Shown piece after piece: positions 1-13,400 of a stretch of DNA of 64,000 bases (positions are counted from its first letter, which is position 1; each line of letters starts with the position of its first letter). Both the position numbers and the translations under genes were made by a program. The notes beneath the pieces were generated by a model. The model did not search any database. It was not told the DNA's origin and saw nothing but the letters and a program-made list of their open reading frames with translations. The stretch comes from Tetrahymena thermophila SB210 (lineage: Eukaryota; Ciliophora; Oligohymenophorea; Hymenostomatida; Tetrahymenidae): assembly GCF_000189635.1 (NCBI RefSeq), contig NW_002476301.1:248001-312000 (forward strand). The letters are read 5' to 3'.

Positions 1-145
1 GACTTCCTATTCTATGCTGAGGTTCCTTAGAATTGGAAGCAGAAACTGAGTTATTTCTTGAGTTTTAGCTAAATTCAACTGGAAGCTTGTTAGTGATAGC
101 TATTTTTGGTCTAAAATTGTATTCTCTTCTAGGTTGCTTATTCAT
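1..145 (-). CDS. 5' end of a hypothetical gene cut by the window edge
   Basis: Reading leftward from an ATG at 145-143, 48 codons stay open to the window edge. The peptide starts MNKQPRREYNFRPKIA and becomes Ser/Asn rich, a polar composition typical of ciliate coding sequence and unlike the flanking A/T-rich DNA. One in-frame TAA would be Gln. No domain can be recognised from this stub, and the rest of the gene lies outside. The base composition drops sharply to A/T just upstream (from about 150), which supports the chosen start. Confidence 0.55.
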
Positions 146-1991
146 CGATGGTAATTCATTTTGCAAATTTTAATTTTATAATTGAAACATTTAATTGTGT
201 TGCTCAGAGTTTAAAATTTTTCTATTTTCATTGTCATTCCAAATAATCCTATTGTAGTAATTTTATTTTTGCGAATTCATTTAAATTAAATCTAATTCTT
301 GGTTTTTCTATATTACTCTAGCCATTAGCCTTTTATTTGATTGATATATATTTTAGCTATAGTATATATAATATATCGCTCAAAATTAATTAATTTTATT
401 GATTGATTTATCTTATTTGAAATTAATTTATCATCTCCTCCACAAAAAATCTATAACAACTAAGATATTCAAAGCTTAAATAATATATTACTGTTAATGT
501 AATTTAATTATTCTTTTCATCAAAAATAAGGAAAATGGAATTTTGTATTCAAAATTTATTTTTACCATAAAAATTCAATTCCTTCATGTGTTCATAAAAA
601 TTTTAACTCAAATATTTGAAGTCAACTTAAGACTTCTTTTTAACTAGCAAGACAAAAGTAATTATTTATAAATATTGTATTTGAAATTAGAAATAAAATT
701 AAAAAGATTATTTTATGAAAATACTTAATAATTATTCATTTATTTATTACTCTGATGTAATAAAGTATTGTAATCAATAATAAAATCATTCAAAAATTCC
801 TAAACTAAGAATTAGTCGCATCTAACCAAAAATTTATTCAATGTTTTATTTTAATTTTATTAAATAAAAATGATATTAATTTTTACATCAATAGAATAAA
901 GTCGTTTGATACTTTCAAGAAAATATTTTATAGAATTGTAAACAAAATTTATGTTTTTATGTTAACTAAATAAAAATATTTTATTAATTAGTAAACAAGA
1001 GAATATAATTCTTATATTCATTTTCAAATTTAGGAAACATATATTTTTACTACATTCATAGAACTAATTCACCAAAAATTATAATCAAAGTATTTAAATC
1101 TAACAAAAATTTATTCAAAGATTAATCTTAATTGAGATCAACAAAAAATGAGATTAAAATTTAATCTCACAAAATAAATTTATTTTATACTTGGAAAAAA
1201 TTTACTTTTAATACTAATAAGAAATAATTATTTATAGTTTTAGATATAATATAATTTTGGCAAATTTAATAAGCATTCTAAATTTTAAATCTTTAGGTAG
1301 TGAAAAAAAAATAGAAGAATGTATTTTATTTAATTTCATTTATTTTGTAAACAAAATTTATGTTTTTATTTTAACTAAATAAAATATATTTTATTTATTT
1401 AGCAAACAGCCGAATATTATTCTTTTATTCTTTTTCAAATTTTAGGAAACAAATACTTTTACTACATTCATATAACTAATTCACAAAAAATTCTAATCAA
1501 AGTATTTTAAATCTAACAAAAATTTATTCAAAGATTAATCTTAATTGAGATCAACAAAAAATGAGATTAAAATTTAATCTCACAAAATAAATTTATTTTA
1601 TACTTGGAAAAAATTTACTTTTAATACTAATAAAAAATAATTATTTATGATGCTATATTTAATATGATTTTCGTAAATTTAATAATCATTACTTGAATTA
1701 ATTTAATATATTTTAAAATTCTAGTTAATTTATTTTTTTTCTAACTTCATAGATTATTTTAATTGCATTGATGAGAATTGAATAATTTTTAAAAAAAGAA
1801 TTAGTATTATTAAATAATGTGTTGAATTATTTATTAAGCATTCTAAATTTTAAATCTTTTCACAGGCAGTGCAAAAAAAAAGAAGAATGTATTTTATTTA
1901 TTTAATTTCATTTATTTGTTAAATAATATCTATCTTTTGAACCTTTTTGTTTTTAATAATAAAAATATTGAAAAAATAAATCATTTCAAAA
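146..1991. other. intergenic region with duplicated block
   Basis: A/T-rich spacer between two divergent genes (minus-strand start at 145, plus-strand start at 1992). No open frame of convincing composition. It contains the two-copy repeat listed separately (937-1918). Promoters for both flanking genes presumably lie here but no motif can be defended. Confidence 0.6.
937..1918. repeat. tandem duplication, two diverged copies of a ~410-bp unit
   Basis: Copy 1 is about 937-1344 and copy 2 about 1345-1918. They share long near-identical stretches; for example 1094-1220 and 1510-1635 match almost base for base. Both copies end with the segment starting aagcattctaaattttaaat (1271 and 1835). Copy 2 holds an extra ~146 bp (about 1692-1838) at a point where both copies read aataa(g/t)catt. 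No coding frame or inverted ends are visible, so this looks like a local duplication with one later insertion. Confidence 0.75.
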
Positions 1992-4410
1992 ATGCTTAAT
2001 TTAAACACAAAGCAAGCGTCGCAACAAAGAAAGTCTTCAGACTTTTCAAATACAAATATTTAGAAAACAGTTTCCTAAGATGATACATACAAAATAGTGT
2101 TAATAATCCATGCAAATCCAAAATTAGAGAAAATATTTTCAAATGATATCAATCCAAATATAGTCATAAAAAGTGTAACAAAAAGTTTTTCACTTAATAA
2201 AGGGCATTTAAGAGTTGAAAGTGGATTTTTTGAGAGAGTATTTAAAGAAAATGAGGCGAAAAAGGAAATTTAGTTAGACATTTAATTTTTTAAGGAAGAA
2301 GATGAAGGCATTTTGGAAAAAATATTAAGATGTCTTTATGGTGGAAAAAGCATTATTATCTAATAAGAATTCTATCAAACATATAAAATGTGTAAACACT
2401 TAGAAATATAAAAACTTGTTTAATTGCTCAACTCAGAAGTTTTGAATAATTTTAATATGTTTAATTTCTTTACAGTCTTTTAGCTTGCTGTTTTGTACAG
2501 TGAGTACGATTTATTAAAAAGAGCTTAGACTTTTTTAGAAGATACTTCATTTGAAATAGTTAAAGAAGCCATTAATTAAGATAGAAAGAATCTACCTTAT
2601 CCTGTTACGTTTGCTGATCTCGATCAGGAGGCAGCTAGATAAATACTCAATTTTAATAAAGATTTTACTTATCTTGATCCCATAGAAACATTCAATTTAA
2701 TTTAGCACTACTATAAAAATAATTAACTTACAACGGATATAAAATTGCTCATAAAGGAATATTTACCTGAGAATAAGCTTACCGCTAATTAGTATAAGTA
2801 CATTATGCCTTTTTTCTAAAGTTTCTAAGAAGATTAGACCCAGTCATTGAGGTATTTTATTTAATATATTTTTAAGTATTTTTTATAAAATGTTTTTTAT
2901 TATTGCTTAATTTTATTATTAAATTTTAAATATTATTAGGATTCCTTTAGGTACTTAGGATAATAGTAGTCTTTACCAATTAAAAAGCGAAATAATTTAT
3001 TATTAAAAGAAGGTATAGGAAATGGAATAATAAAATAACAAATTATAGGATTAAATGCTAAAAATGAAGTAGGAAATTGAGTAAAAGACTTCAGAATTCA
3101 GTAAAAAAGAGGAATAGCTTTTATTAAAAATAAGCACTATAGAAGGCTCAGTTAAATAGTTTGAATAGCTCGATAAGGGAAAAGAGCAGGAGTATAATAG
3201 AAAAATTCAAAAACTTTTTAAGATGTTCAAAGAAAGAGAAACTCAGCTACAAGAAAAAGAAAAGCAGTATTAAGATTTATACTAAGTATTAAAAAATTTT
3301 ACTTTTTAGAATTAATATCACTCTCCTTAAGCTACCTAGGATCCTTAGACTTAAAATTAATAATAAATAAAAGCTTAAACTCATCAAGGATTCTATCGTC
3401 CTTCTTCTCTGTAAAACTATCCAGAAAATACTTTGGTAGATAATCATAAAATGAAGAATAGCGATTCCTCGATGATGACTACCTAAAATAGTATTATGTA
3501 TGTCACAGGAGGAATGCAACAAAGCTAGATAGTTCCTTTATCTGATTTGGAAAGTATGAATTAAAGCCAGAGCTATCAACATAATAAGTTTATCAAAAAT
3601 AACTTATAAAACTATAGCACTCATTTTTAATTTCAATAATTACAAAACCCTAAATTCAATGACTTTTAGTAAAATTTATCAGGAAAAGCAGTTGAAATAA
3701 AAGGCAAAGATATTTTGGCAAATACAAATAAATTAAACACAAATGATCATTTAGAAATGAATATAAATTAGAATTAACCAGTAACCAAAATACATGGTGT
3801 GATTGATGATGAAGATATGGAATCTGCTATTATGGGAAATTTCTTAACTTTTAATGATACATCTAAAATTTTTGAAGATTGCACATAAGATTATAAAGAA
3901 ATATTGACTAATTTCTTTGAGCTTTCTCCTTTTAAAAAAATGAATCTTGAACTAATATACAGAGCAAGTAGAGATAAGTTAACAAAGTAAACTTTTGATG
4001 AGAAAGTGTGTGGAGTATTTCCATCAGTAGTTTTTATAAAGAGCTGGGAATACTTTAAAATATTCGGTGCATATTTAAGCGTCCCATGGTCAATCGAGCA
4101 AGGCTACCAGTAAGATGAAAATGCTTTCTTATTTTCTATCAGTGAAAATGTAAAAATACCAGTTAAAAACTCTGAATCAGCTTTGTATTAAGGAGAAGAG
4201 CACATTTTTTCCTTTGGCACTAGTGATTTAAGTATTTTTGAAAATGGAGATTAAGATGAAAATAATAAATCAGAATACCCAGGAGATTATTAAGAAATAA
4301 AAATCTAATAAAATATTCCTCTCAACAGTCTATTAGCAGGAAATAAAAATTTCTAAATTGACGAGCTTGAAGTTTTTAAAATCATTATTTAAGAAGATAT
4401 GGATTTCTGA
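1992..4410 (+). CDS. BTB-TLDc domain protein
   Basis: Two exons (1992-2851, 2940-4410) close to 776 residues with one 88-bp intron. Residues ~30-140 resemble a BTB fold, followed by a BACK-like helical segment to ~285 (RAQTFLEDTSFEIVKEAI). A long Gln-rich, coiled middle follows. The last ~170 residues are a TLDc domain: VVFIKSWEYFKIFGAYLSV, then FLFSI, then FSFGTSDLSIF, and a closing LEVFKIII strand. In the family TLDc proteins protect against oxidative stress or regulate the V-ATPase, and BTB-TLDc pairings are common in Tetrahymena and Paramecium; what this one binds cannot be read from sequence. The stop is TGA at 4408. Confidence is high for TLDc, moderate for BTB/BACK. Confidence 0.8.
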
Positions 4411-5344
4411 ATCTTATATATATAACTCATACACAAACAAACAATCAAACAAAAGAACAAACGAATTTTAACTATTTAATATTTCTCTATTTCATAATAT
4501 ATTTTTACTATAATTTTATAATAAAAAGTTAACGAATTCATTCATATATTTATTCAATTATTTATTATCCTTCCTCTTACTATATTCTGACTAATTCTAA
4601 TATATGTTGTGTATCATGCTATCTCTAAATATCTTTTATAAATTAAATTATTATATTTAACAAAATTAATTAATTATTTTGAATTTTCTGTAATTTATTA
4701 TTATCATCATACTATAATATTAAAAATTATTATTTTAAATTTTATAATATAATTTTGAAAATTACTCAAAATTATTCCAAAAAATTAGTTTTTTCATTTG
4801 AATTATGTAAAGTAAATGGAATGGAAAATGTAAACTTTCATTGATAATATTTTATTTAATAAATTTTACAAAAATATTAAAAGAAGAAATTAGATAAATA
4901 TTAAAAAATAGAAATAAATAATTAATTAATTAAGATTGATTTTGATTTAAAAAATATAAATGAAAATTAATTAATAAATTATTGATATGATTAAAAAAAT
5001 CTCTGATTTCCTTTTACAAAGAATATATATTTTTATTTAGAAAAGATTATTTTTGTTAATTATCATACATAAGTTTGATATTTCATCTCATTTGATGGGC
5101 TTTTAATGTTTTAACTATAAATGAATATGACTAAAATTTGAGTATCGATATTGCCTTTTAAATTAAAACAAATTGAGGTTATTTTACAATATGTAGTATC
5201 TGTGAACGAGGATGCTGTTTAAAATAAATTTTTGAGATCCTCTAAATAATTGATTGAAAAATATCAAAGTATTATTTATGATTATCCATATATTAATTAG
5301 TTGAAAATAAAAATTGAATATTTAAAAATCTTAAATCATTAGAT
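4411..5344. other. intergenic spacer
   Basis: About 930 bp of A/T-rich sequence between two plus-strand genes. No open frame, structured RNA or repeat that I can support. Confidence 0.5.
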
Positions 5345-7553
5345 ATGAAATATTTTAAGAAAATAAAATTAGGGTTAATCCTCTTAAATTCAATTCTTGT
5401 TTTAGCTTAAGCTAGCTTAACAAATCTTCCTTCATTACTATATTAAACTAGTTATAGTAGCCAATACGAAGATATCTCCATCACAGAAAAGCAAACAGTT
5501 AAAATTTCCCCTGTTGGATCTTCACTTGAATACATAAAACTAAATCTGACAGAAAATAATTTCTAAATTCCTTTTTGTTAAACATTTGATAGACATATAA
5601 ACTTAGAAACTTTTTCATAATTATAAATACAACTACCTACTTTTGATAATAATGGATTTGCAATAGCATAAGTAGCTTTTACATGTAAATTATTTTTTTA
5701 TTTTTTTTTAATAATTGTGAAAATCAACATAATTAAATAAAGAATCTTGGGCCACATTAAATCCTGTATCAGCGTTTAATAATGCAAACATAGCACATTT
5801 AGATTCCAACTAGACTTTGAGATTCATAAAAATTGATCCTGTAAGCAATACTACTACGGTTGTTGGTAAATACAGATTAGAAAAGCTGTACCTACCTGAT
5901 GGTGTTTTTGTAAGTTTGATATTAAAGAGTTGAAATTTTAAATAAAATTAATAATTTTGAATATAAACAGCCCTTCAATAACGTTCAAATGGTGCAAGTA
6001 GGGAATTATTTATTAATGGCTATAGAAGGTTTGAGCAATAGAATCAATTTCATTTACATTTACAATAACTAGACTTATTTCTATCCTAAATCACTTTCAA
6101 ATATTGTGATGAATACTGATAATGGTAGCCTTTAAGAAATGCAGGCTGTGCAAATAGATAATGGTGATTTTGTACTTTTTGTTTTACAAGATTTGTCAAT
6201 GAGTGCCTTTTATTTAAATAGTAATTTCACTACAATTAAACCTTTAACTGTTCCAAGCATTACATAAGGTCAACCACAAAAGTAATATGGAGATTTGAGA
6301 ATATGGTATGATACTTATAAAAAATAAATCAATATTTATATTCTATGTGAAATAAACGGTATTTTTAAATACTTTTACTAATATGTCGGGGCATTAGCAG
6401 CATCAGTTTAAATTGATACTTCTTTCTATATTAAAGTTATTAATGCAAAGTTATTCAATACATACAAAGACAGGTAGTTCTTCGTAACAACTAGTTCTGA
6501 TTTATATGAAACTCGTGAATATGAAGTAATTTATTTTATTTATTTATTAAAATAAGATATTTAACACTTCTGTGTTTAATAGCTTGATAATAAAAAAATT
6601 TTATGAATTTAATTTAAGTAAATGAAAATAAAAATAAATTATTTTAGATGGTTATTGGAGGTAGTGGTACTTACTATTTAAATAGAGTGCATCAGGTTGA
6701 CCATAAAATAAGAGATATTATTGTCAATGATTACTATTTTATTTTGTTGGGATCTAACTCTAATACAATCACATGGCATTCAGTTCACCCATCACTAATT
6801 TATGATATGACTAAAATGCAATCCTATTTCCTTTTACTGGGTCTGTAAGGTGGGTCTATATTACAAATCTTTAACTCTACCAGTAACTAAACTGACTCTT
6901 ATTTTGTAGGTATATAAAAATTCCATATATATGTTACTAAGCTAGTACCTTCTAGTGCTTATGTTGTTTGTAGTCCCTCCTAAAATGATTATGATACAAC
7001 TGGAGACCATAAAATTAAACTAGGATTTATTTACTAAAGTTGGTAATACTATAACTCCTACAATCTTACTTAGTTCTTTATGGAAAGAGATTTGATAATA
7101 AATAAGGTAATAATTCAATAAATATATTTAGTTTTGAAAATTTTAATTTAATTAATTAATTAGGTTTATGCAGATAAACTCACAGCTGGGGTGATAGCAG
7201 CTATTGTTATTTCAGTTTTAGTTGTTGTGTTGGGTATAATTATATGTATTTGCATTAAAATCAAGAGGCAAAGAGCGTATAAATATACTTTGTAAAAAGA
7301 GTTAGATACTTTGAAAAATTCAAAAATTACTCATCATCATCCCCTTAAGCAAGAAATGGTCACTGCAAATGATTAATCTCCAAACAACATGATTCAAAGA
7401 TAAGGATCTCATTTACCTTTAGCTGCTACATAATCCTAATTCAGTTAAAAAAACTCAAATTTAGTAAGAAAAGAATCTAACGTTTAGCAATAAAACTAAG
7501 AATAGATAGCTGAAGATGTCTAAATTATTAAATTTGATGAAGATGATGAATGA
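5345..7553 (+). CDS. predicted single-pass (type I) membrane protein
   Basis: Five exons (5345-5684, 5743-5909, 5971-6525, 6648-7106, 7164-7553) close to 636 residues; the four introns are 57-122 bp with GT...AG ends. The N-terminus (MKYFKKIKLGLILLNSILVL) is a signal peptide. Residues ~30-505 form a Ser/Thr/Asn/Tyr-rich ectodomain with few cysteines and repeated short beta-like blocks (for instance LLMAIEGLSNRINFIYIYNN). A transmembrane helix of about 23 residues (GVIAAIVISVLVVVLGIIIC) is followed by basic KIKRQRAY, and then a Gln/Asn-rich cytoplasmic tail of ~90 residues ending FDEDDE. The layout predicts a surface or endomembrane protein with the tail in the cytosol. I do not recognise the ectodomain family; similar uncharacterised proteins are numerous in Tetrahymena. 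Confidence 0.75.
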
Positions 7554-8056
7554 ATTAATGATAAAAAGTTTAAACAAAATAGAATAATAAATAAATAATT
7601 TATTATCTTACGATTATTTAGATTAAAATTTAAATTTTATGATGAAATATATAAAAACATAACTTAATTTATCAAGTAAACAATTAATAATTAATGCATG
7701 TAGTTAGTTAATTAGTTATTTAGTTAAAAATATTAATTTTAATTAAATATAATATAATATTTTAATGAAAGGTTGAAAACAATTTTTATTTTTAACAATT
7801 TCAATAATTACCGTATATAACAGTTAATTTAATAATTTAATAGATAATTTATATAGTTTTTGTATCAAAAATAGTATTTAATTTTTTGTACTTATTTATG
7901 CTCAACAGAAGTTGTTAAAAAACTCATAGTTATTTATTTAGTTTCTTATAGGCATGTCGAGCTTTTGAGTTAGCTAAGATATTAATTGAAAATTTGATTT
8001 GATTAATTTCACATTTTATATAAGTAAAATAGTTTAAAATAAACATGATTGATTCT
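7554..8056. other. intergenic spacer between convergent genes
   Basis: About 500 bp shared by the 3' ends of the membrane-protein gene (+) and the RFGRKY-family gene (-). A/T-rich, nothing further supported. Confidence 0.5.
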
Positions 8057-9392
8057 TCAATTTTTTTCTTCCTCTTCTTTTTTTGACTAAATTCCATTTG
8101 CTTTTTAAATTTTTTTAATATTTAAATAATTAATTAATTAAAAACATAATTAAATTAAATTATTTTTATTATTTACCATCTCCTTTCTTTTCTTTTCTTT
8201 TTTTAGGTTTATCTTGGTTTTATTGTTGCTTGTGCTTTTTAACAAATGCTCTTAAGATTCCGACCTTGTCATTTTTATGCTCATTGAAATTAAATTGATA
8301 CTTCCTTCCAAATCTATTTATTATTATTTATTGTATTCCATTTGAATCCATTAAAATTTTTAATTATACCTTATCTGAAGAAGATAGTCATCAAGAGATT
8401 TTTTTGATATTTACACTTTATTTGCTGCTTCTTCTAGAGATAACCTGTTTACCTTTCCTGAAGCATCTGGAACACCATTATAGTAATTTCTCCATTAAAC
8501 TACCTTTTCAATAATGAATCCTATTTTTCTTTCTTTAGTTCTTCTACAGTTATTTTTAGCCTCTTTTTTCTCCTATGTATTTCCATCTTTTTACTTATTG
8601 TTATTCATTTCATTTGTCTCTTCACTCATTATTTGATGAATTAAGCTAATTGGGTTTTCTTTGCATTTAATTTTAATCTGTTAATTTTTATAAATACAAA
8701 CAATTAATATAAATTCACTCTGTCTATAGCAGCTATCTAATAAATAAATAAATGCTTTTGTAAAAAATCATTCTAAATTATTAAGTTTGAACAATAATTT
8801 TCTATTTTTTTACTTCATTATAATTTTAATAGTCTTCTAATGGGATAGTAATATCATCAGGTAAAGGATCAAATCCACAGTAAATAAACATCTCTGCTTC
8901 AGGACACCAATAATGTACCATATTCTAATCAATAGGGAAACCTGTTTCTTTGAGAGAAGAAATCAACTCTCCTAAAACAATTTCATTATTACTATTCAAA
9001 AACTAGCTTATATCATAATCAGGTATCAATTCTGTAATCTTTTTCTATGTTTTTTCAATATGAACTAATATGATGTCTTTCTAATTTTATATGATTCAAT
9101 TTATTAATATTAATTAGCTCAAAATTATTGTAATTTCAAATTTTCTTCAAGAAATAGTTGTATTAATTTAACAAAAATGAATTAGTTTTTATTACTGTTA
9201 TTTTTATTTCATTCTCACTCTTTACATAATTCTCATCGTCATCTTTGAACTGATTGTTATTAGAATTATCATCTAAATTCATTTCATCCTTTTGAAATTA
9301 TAAAAATTATGCTAATCTTGTAAATAACTCCTGAAAGATATTGTTTTTAATTCCGTAAATAAAGATAAATAGCATACATCGTTTCTGTCCAT
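8057..9392 (-). CDS. conserved ciliate-type protein with RFGRKY motif
   Basis: Six exons (9378-9392, 9196-9330, 8814-9080, 8370-8677, 8177-8313, 8057-8100) close to 301 residues. The 15-bp first exon (MDRND) is inferred from a good splice pair (9331-9377); an alternative start is ATG at 9282. The middle holds VHYWCPEAEMFIYCGFDPLP followed by PLEDY. The C-terminal half has a basic RRTKERKIGFIIEKVVQWRN block, then LSLEEAANKVQISKKSLDDY, LLQIRFGRKYQFNFNEH and KVGILRAFVKKHK, and a Lys/Gln-rich tail. I recall this order of blocks from a family repeated in Tetrahymena, Ichthyophthirius and Paramecium proteomes; its function is not established to my knowledge. The basic, helix-turn-helix-like second half suggests nucleic-acid binding, but that is inference. 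Joining both halves into one gene rests on the 136-bp intron 8678-8813, which restores the family order. Confidence 0.8.
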
Positions 9393-10476
9393 GGCTTAAA
9401 ATTATTTTTATTTATATTCTGAAAAAATTCAGTTAGGTTTAATCCTATTACAGCTTATGCGGGCTTTTTCGATTCTTTCAAATGCTTGTTGTTTATTAAA
9501 AATCTTTATTAATAGAGAAACTATTTATTTCTTAAATATTAATTATTTTGATGCTTGTTTGTCTCTTTTCTTATAAATTATGTTCAATTAACTAAATCAA
9601 TAATACACACAAGATTAATTATAATGCTATTTGATCATAATTAATTCAAACCTCCTTCTCTTTAGCGATTAAGAGGAAATGAAATCTTACCAGAAACAAA
9701 TAAATACCTAACTAATAATAATCTAAGGTGTCTCAGAAGTTAGTTTTCAAGTACAAATGAAAATACTTAATTAGTTAAATAAATAAATAAATTTATTTTT
9801 AAGCAATCAATATTTTTTGATATACATAAACTAATCAATATGTTAACATAGTAATAACAAAATTTAATATTTTACCTTCACATACTAATAATTTTCTTAA
9901 TCAAATAATCAATTTAAAATTTTTTTAATATTAAATTTAAAGAAACAAAATTGTAATTTAAAAATCAAAAACAAATAATTACTCATTTAAAATTTTAAAA
10001 TTTTACCTTATCAGTTGTGTTTAATCCAATTTAGATTAATTTTAACAAAAAAATATTTTAACTTAAAATCAAAAACAAATTCATTAACAAAAATTATTAT
10101 TTCTCAAACAAATAAATTATTGTACCACTTTTTTATAAATTTTACTAAAGATAGATAAAGCTTTTTTAAACAAGTAAATTAAATTAAAAATAATTGTAAA
10201 AATAAAATGTATTTAAAAATTTATAAATACTTTACTGTTTTTGAATGATGTGAGTGGTAGGATTTTTATATTTAATATTGGAATATAACAAAAATTATTG
10301 ATTAAAATCATGTTTTTATTTTTTTTATTAACTTTTTTTTGATATTTTCCTCTATTAGAAATTTTGGATTCTGTTTGTTTATTTGTTTGATTGAAATTTT
10401 TTAAACTATTTAATTTTAAAGTAGAAGAAAATTGCAACATAAAAATAAATTTAAGAAGAAGTCTACTTAACATTTT
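9393..10476. other. intergenic region between divergent genes
   Basis: About 1.1 kb of A/T-rich DNA separating the minus-strand start at 9392 from the plus-strand start at 10477. A minus-strand open stretch at 10213-10473 is Lys/Asn/Ile-rich and uses no Gln TAA/TAG, and I do not count it as a gene. No promoter motif can be defended. Confidence 0.45.
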
Positions 10477-13400
10477 ATGGATAATCCGTAAGATCTATTG
10501 AAGCAAGCAGTAAATAATTTCAATTTTTCATACCTAATTTGATGATTTTAAAATTTTTTGCAGTCAATAGAAGAAAATGACGATAAGAGATTGAAAAAAA
10601 TAGTTAAAGCATGCAAAATAATCAGCGAAAGCTTACCATTTGAAGAAATTAGTGAAATAATTATCAAAAAGAACAAAGAACTTGTAAAATATCTAATGAT
10701 TAACTATATTTTCTCCAAAAATCCAATAAAATTAATACTTGCTAGCTTACTTGAAAAATTTTAGTGGAATTTAGTATTTATGACATAATTTTGGGAAGCT
10801 TTAGAGTTTTGTGCGCGACTTTAAGAAATCAGTGAAAAAAAAAAACGACAAAAAAGTTCTAGTTCTTCATTTAACTCTTATTCATCAGAAAATCGAGTTG
10901 AAAAGAGCCAATAGCTGAAAGAAGAAATATCAGTCTATTAATTTAACGAAGGTAATATCAAGTTGATTGAATTAAATACGATTTTGAAAATTGATTACTT
11001 ATTTACTCTTTTTCTATTAACTCAAGAGATTTAAGAAAATGTTGTTGCAATAAAAATGTTGAGTTTAGAATTTATATTTGATTTGATCTCTATTCTTGTA
11101 ACTCAACACTCTGTTAAGAGTTTGGATGATAGAAATGCAATTTTCTATCACTATCTTCATTACACGAAAAATGAAAAACTAATTATCCACACAGTAGAAC
11201 TAATAGAAAAAATAAAAAAAACCTTTTTATTTTACTTCGAAGACTTATTTAATTTTGATAGTTTGATTGAATCAGGTATATACATACATACATAAATTAA
11301 TACTTATTAATTAAATTAGAGATAAATATTTCTACTTAAAATTATCAAAAGTTTTCATGTAAAAGAGTAGACTATTTGTCCATCAAGATAGCTAAGAAAA
11401 ATAAAAGGAGGAAGACTTTACCCAAAGTTTTAATACTTATCAAAGCACTTAATAAAAGAGTTATGGAGGCCTCATAAATCCTGTTGATGTTTTAAAAATA
11501 CACTTGCTCAGAAATACAAAGCAAGATGAATGCATAGATGAAGATGATGATAGTGAACCAGGTAGTTTACCCTCTGAAATAATATTAGATGAATAAATTT
11601 AAGAACCTAATCCGTTATGGGAAGTAGAAAAGTGGATATCTTCAAGTAAAAAATATCTTCATTTTAATCAAAGTTATTTAAAGTCATTTTACTATTATTT
11701 ATTTATTTATTTAGAAGAAGTGCCCTGTATTGGATACAACGAATATATGATGAACTTTTTCAAATAAGAATAGAATGTTAGGCTTTTCTTAAATTTTGTT
11801 TTCTATCCAGAAAATGCAGAACCTTAAAATTTTTGGACTAATTTATATCCATAGTTGAAAAAATTAAATAAAAATGCAAAGAATATTAAATTTTATAAAA
11901 TAAACAGTCACCAAAAGATTTTAGAATTAAAAGATGAAATGTTTAACATTCAAAACTTCCGCTCTTATAAAATCATTTAAATTTTAAAGTAAAGACAGAA
12001 TATGAGGATAATTCTGAATTGCTTTCCATAATTTTTTACAGTAACATGTATGCTAATTAATAAAATTTATTGTTTTGTAATTAAAAATTTTTAACAATAA
12101 TAATTTAGTTTAGCTTATGTATGATTTCTTTTTAGACGATTTCTCTTCAGGAAATCTTAATCATGTTGCTAAGCTTATTGAAATTATGATTGAATTTGAT
12201 TAAGATTAAGCCTTATTAAATATGGTTTCGTTTAATGTTATGTTCAATTTGTTAGAGTATATATATAATCCATATATATTTGAAATCGTATTTGGGATTT
12301 CGGATCTAGCATCTAACAGATATAAATTATTTCCTTAAAATGTGAATCTTATTGCTGAGTATATGAATCATAGTACCTGGTTTCAAGAGCTATGCTCTTT
12401 GCTTCTTTCCTATGACCATTTTGAGAAGTTTAAGAGAGAAAAAAACTTTAAAACAAAATAAACTTCTGTTATTTAAAGAATATTACTATAAAAAGTGCAA
12501 GAAAATGAATGTGAGAAATAGTCACAAATAAAAAAACAGGCAGTAATTTTTTTTAGCTCTAAAATATAAATTTAAAGGATTTTTAATTTAAGAATGATAT
12601 TAGTTAAATTTTGAATGAAGAAACACAGCTATAGGCTGTAATAAATGATAACAAAAGAAATATTGAAGAATTGAATAAGATATTAGGATAAATAAAATAA
12701 AATATCTAAGAAAAAAATGATGACTTTGAGTATTTATATTACTAGGAGTTAAATGGGTCTTTGCCTAACATAGATAAAATAGATTTAAATCAGATAAAAT
12801 CTTATAAGTAACAAAAAAAAGTAGGTAGTTCATTTATTATAAGAGAGAGTTCAAACTTAAAAGAATTTACTAGCCCTAAACTTTAAGCATCGAAAAAATC
12901 AAGCATAAAAAATAATAATAAAATTCAATAATTAGATGAGATTCAGCTTTTAAAGCAAAGGACTTCTATGTTAATGAAATAAAGCCAAAATGAAAATTCT
13001 GGAAGTACTTAATTCAGTGAAAAGGCATTATTTAAAATTAAAAAGGTTAGAGCTAAATTAACACTACTCTTCTTAACTAATAAAGCAGTTATAGAAGCAC
13101 GTAGAAATTTAATGATGAAATCTCAAATTGAAAGGTAAAGTTAAAATTATATAATATATTCATTAAGTTAGAGAAACATAATGATTAAAGGTAAAAGATA
13201 AACACAGATATAACAGAGGAAAACCATAGTCTTTTTTCAACTCTAAACGGTTTTCATTCGTCTAGGCTTATTTATCCATATCCTAATTATAAGCTAGCTT
13301 AGGTAAATCTTAATATATTATATTATTTTTATAAATACTCATAACTTTTATAGGTTAATTCTGATATAGAATAATTGGCAAAAAGCAAAGATTTTTTTAG

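Noticed and set aside
8057-8629. A separate small gene starting at ATG 8629
   Set aside because: The upstream segment and this one together give the full block order of one ciliate family, joined by a plausible 136-bp intron, so they were merged.
10213-10473. Minus-strand 86-codon open stretch upstream of the SAPS gene
   Set aside because: Lys/Asn/Ile/Phe-rich, no Gln TAA/TAG codons, no homology; typical of chance openness in A/T-rich DNA.
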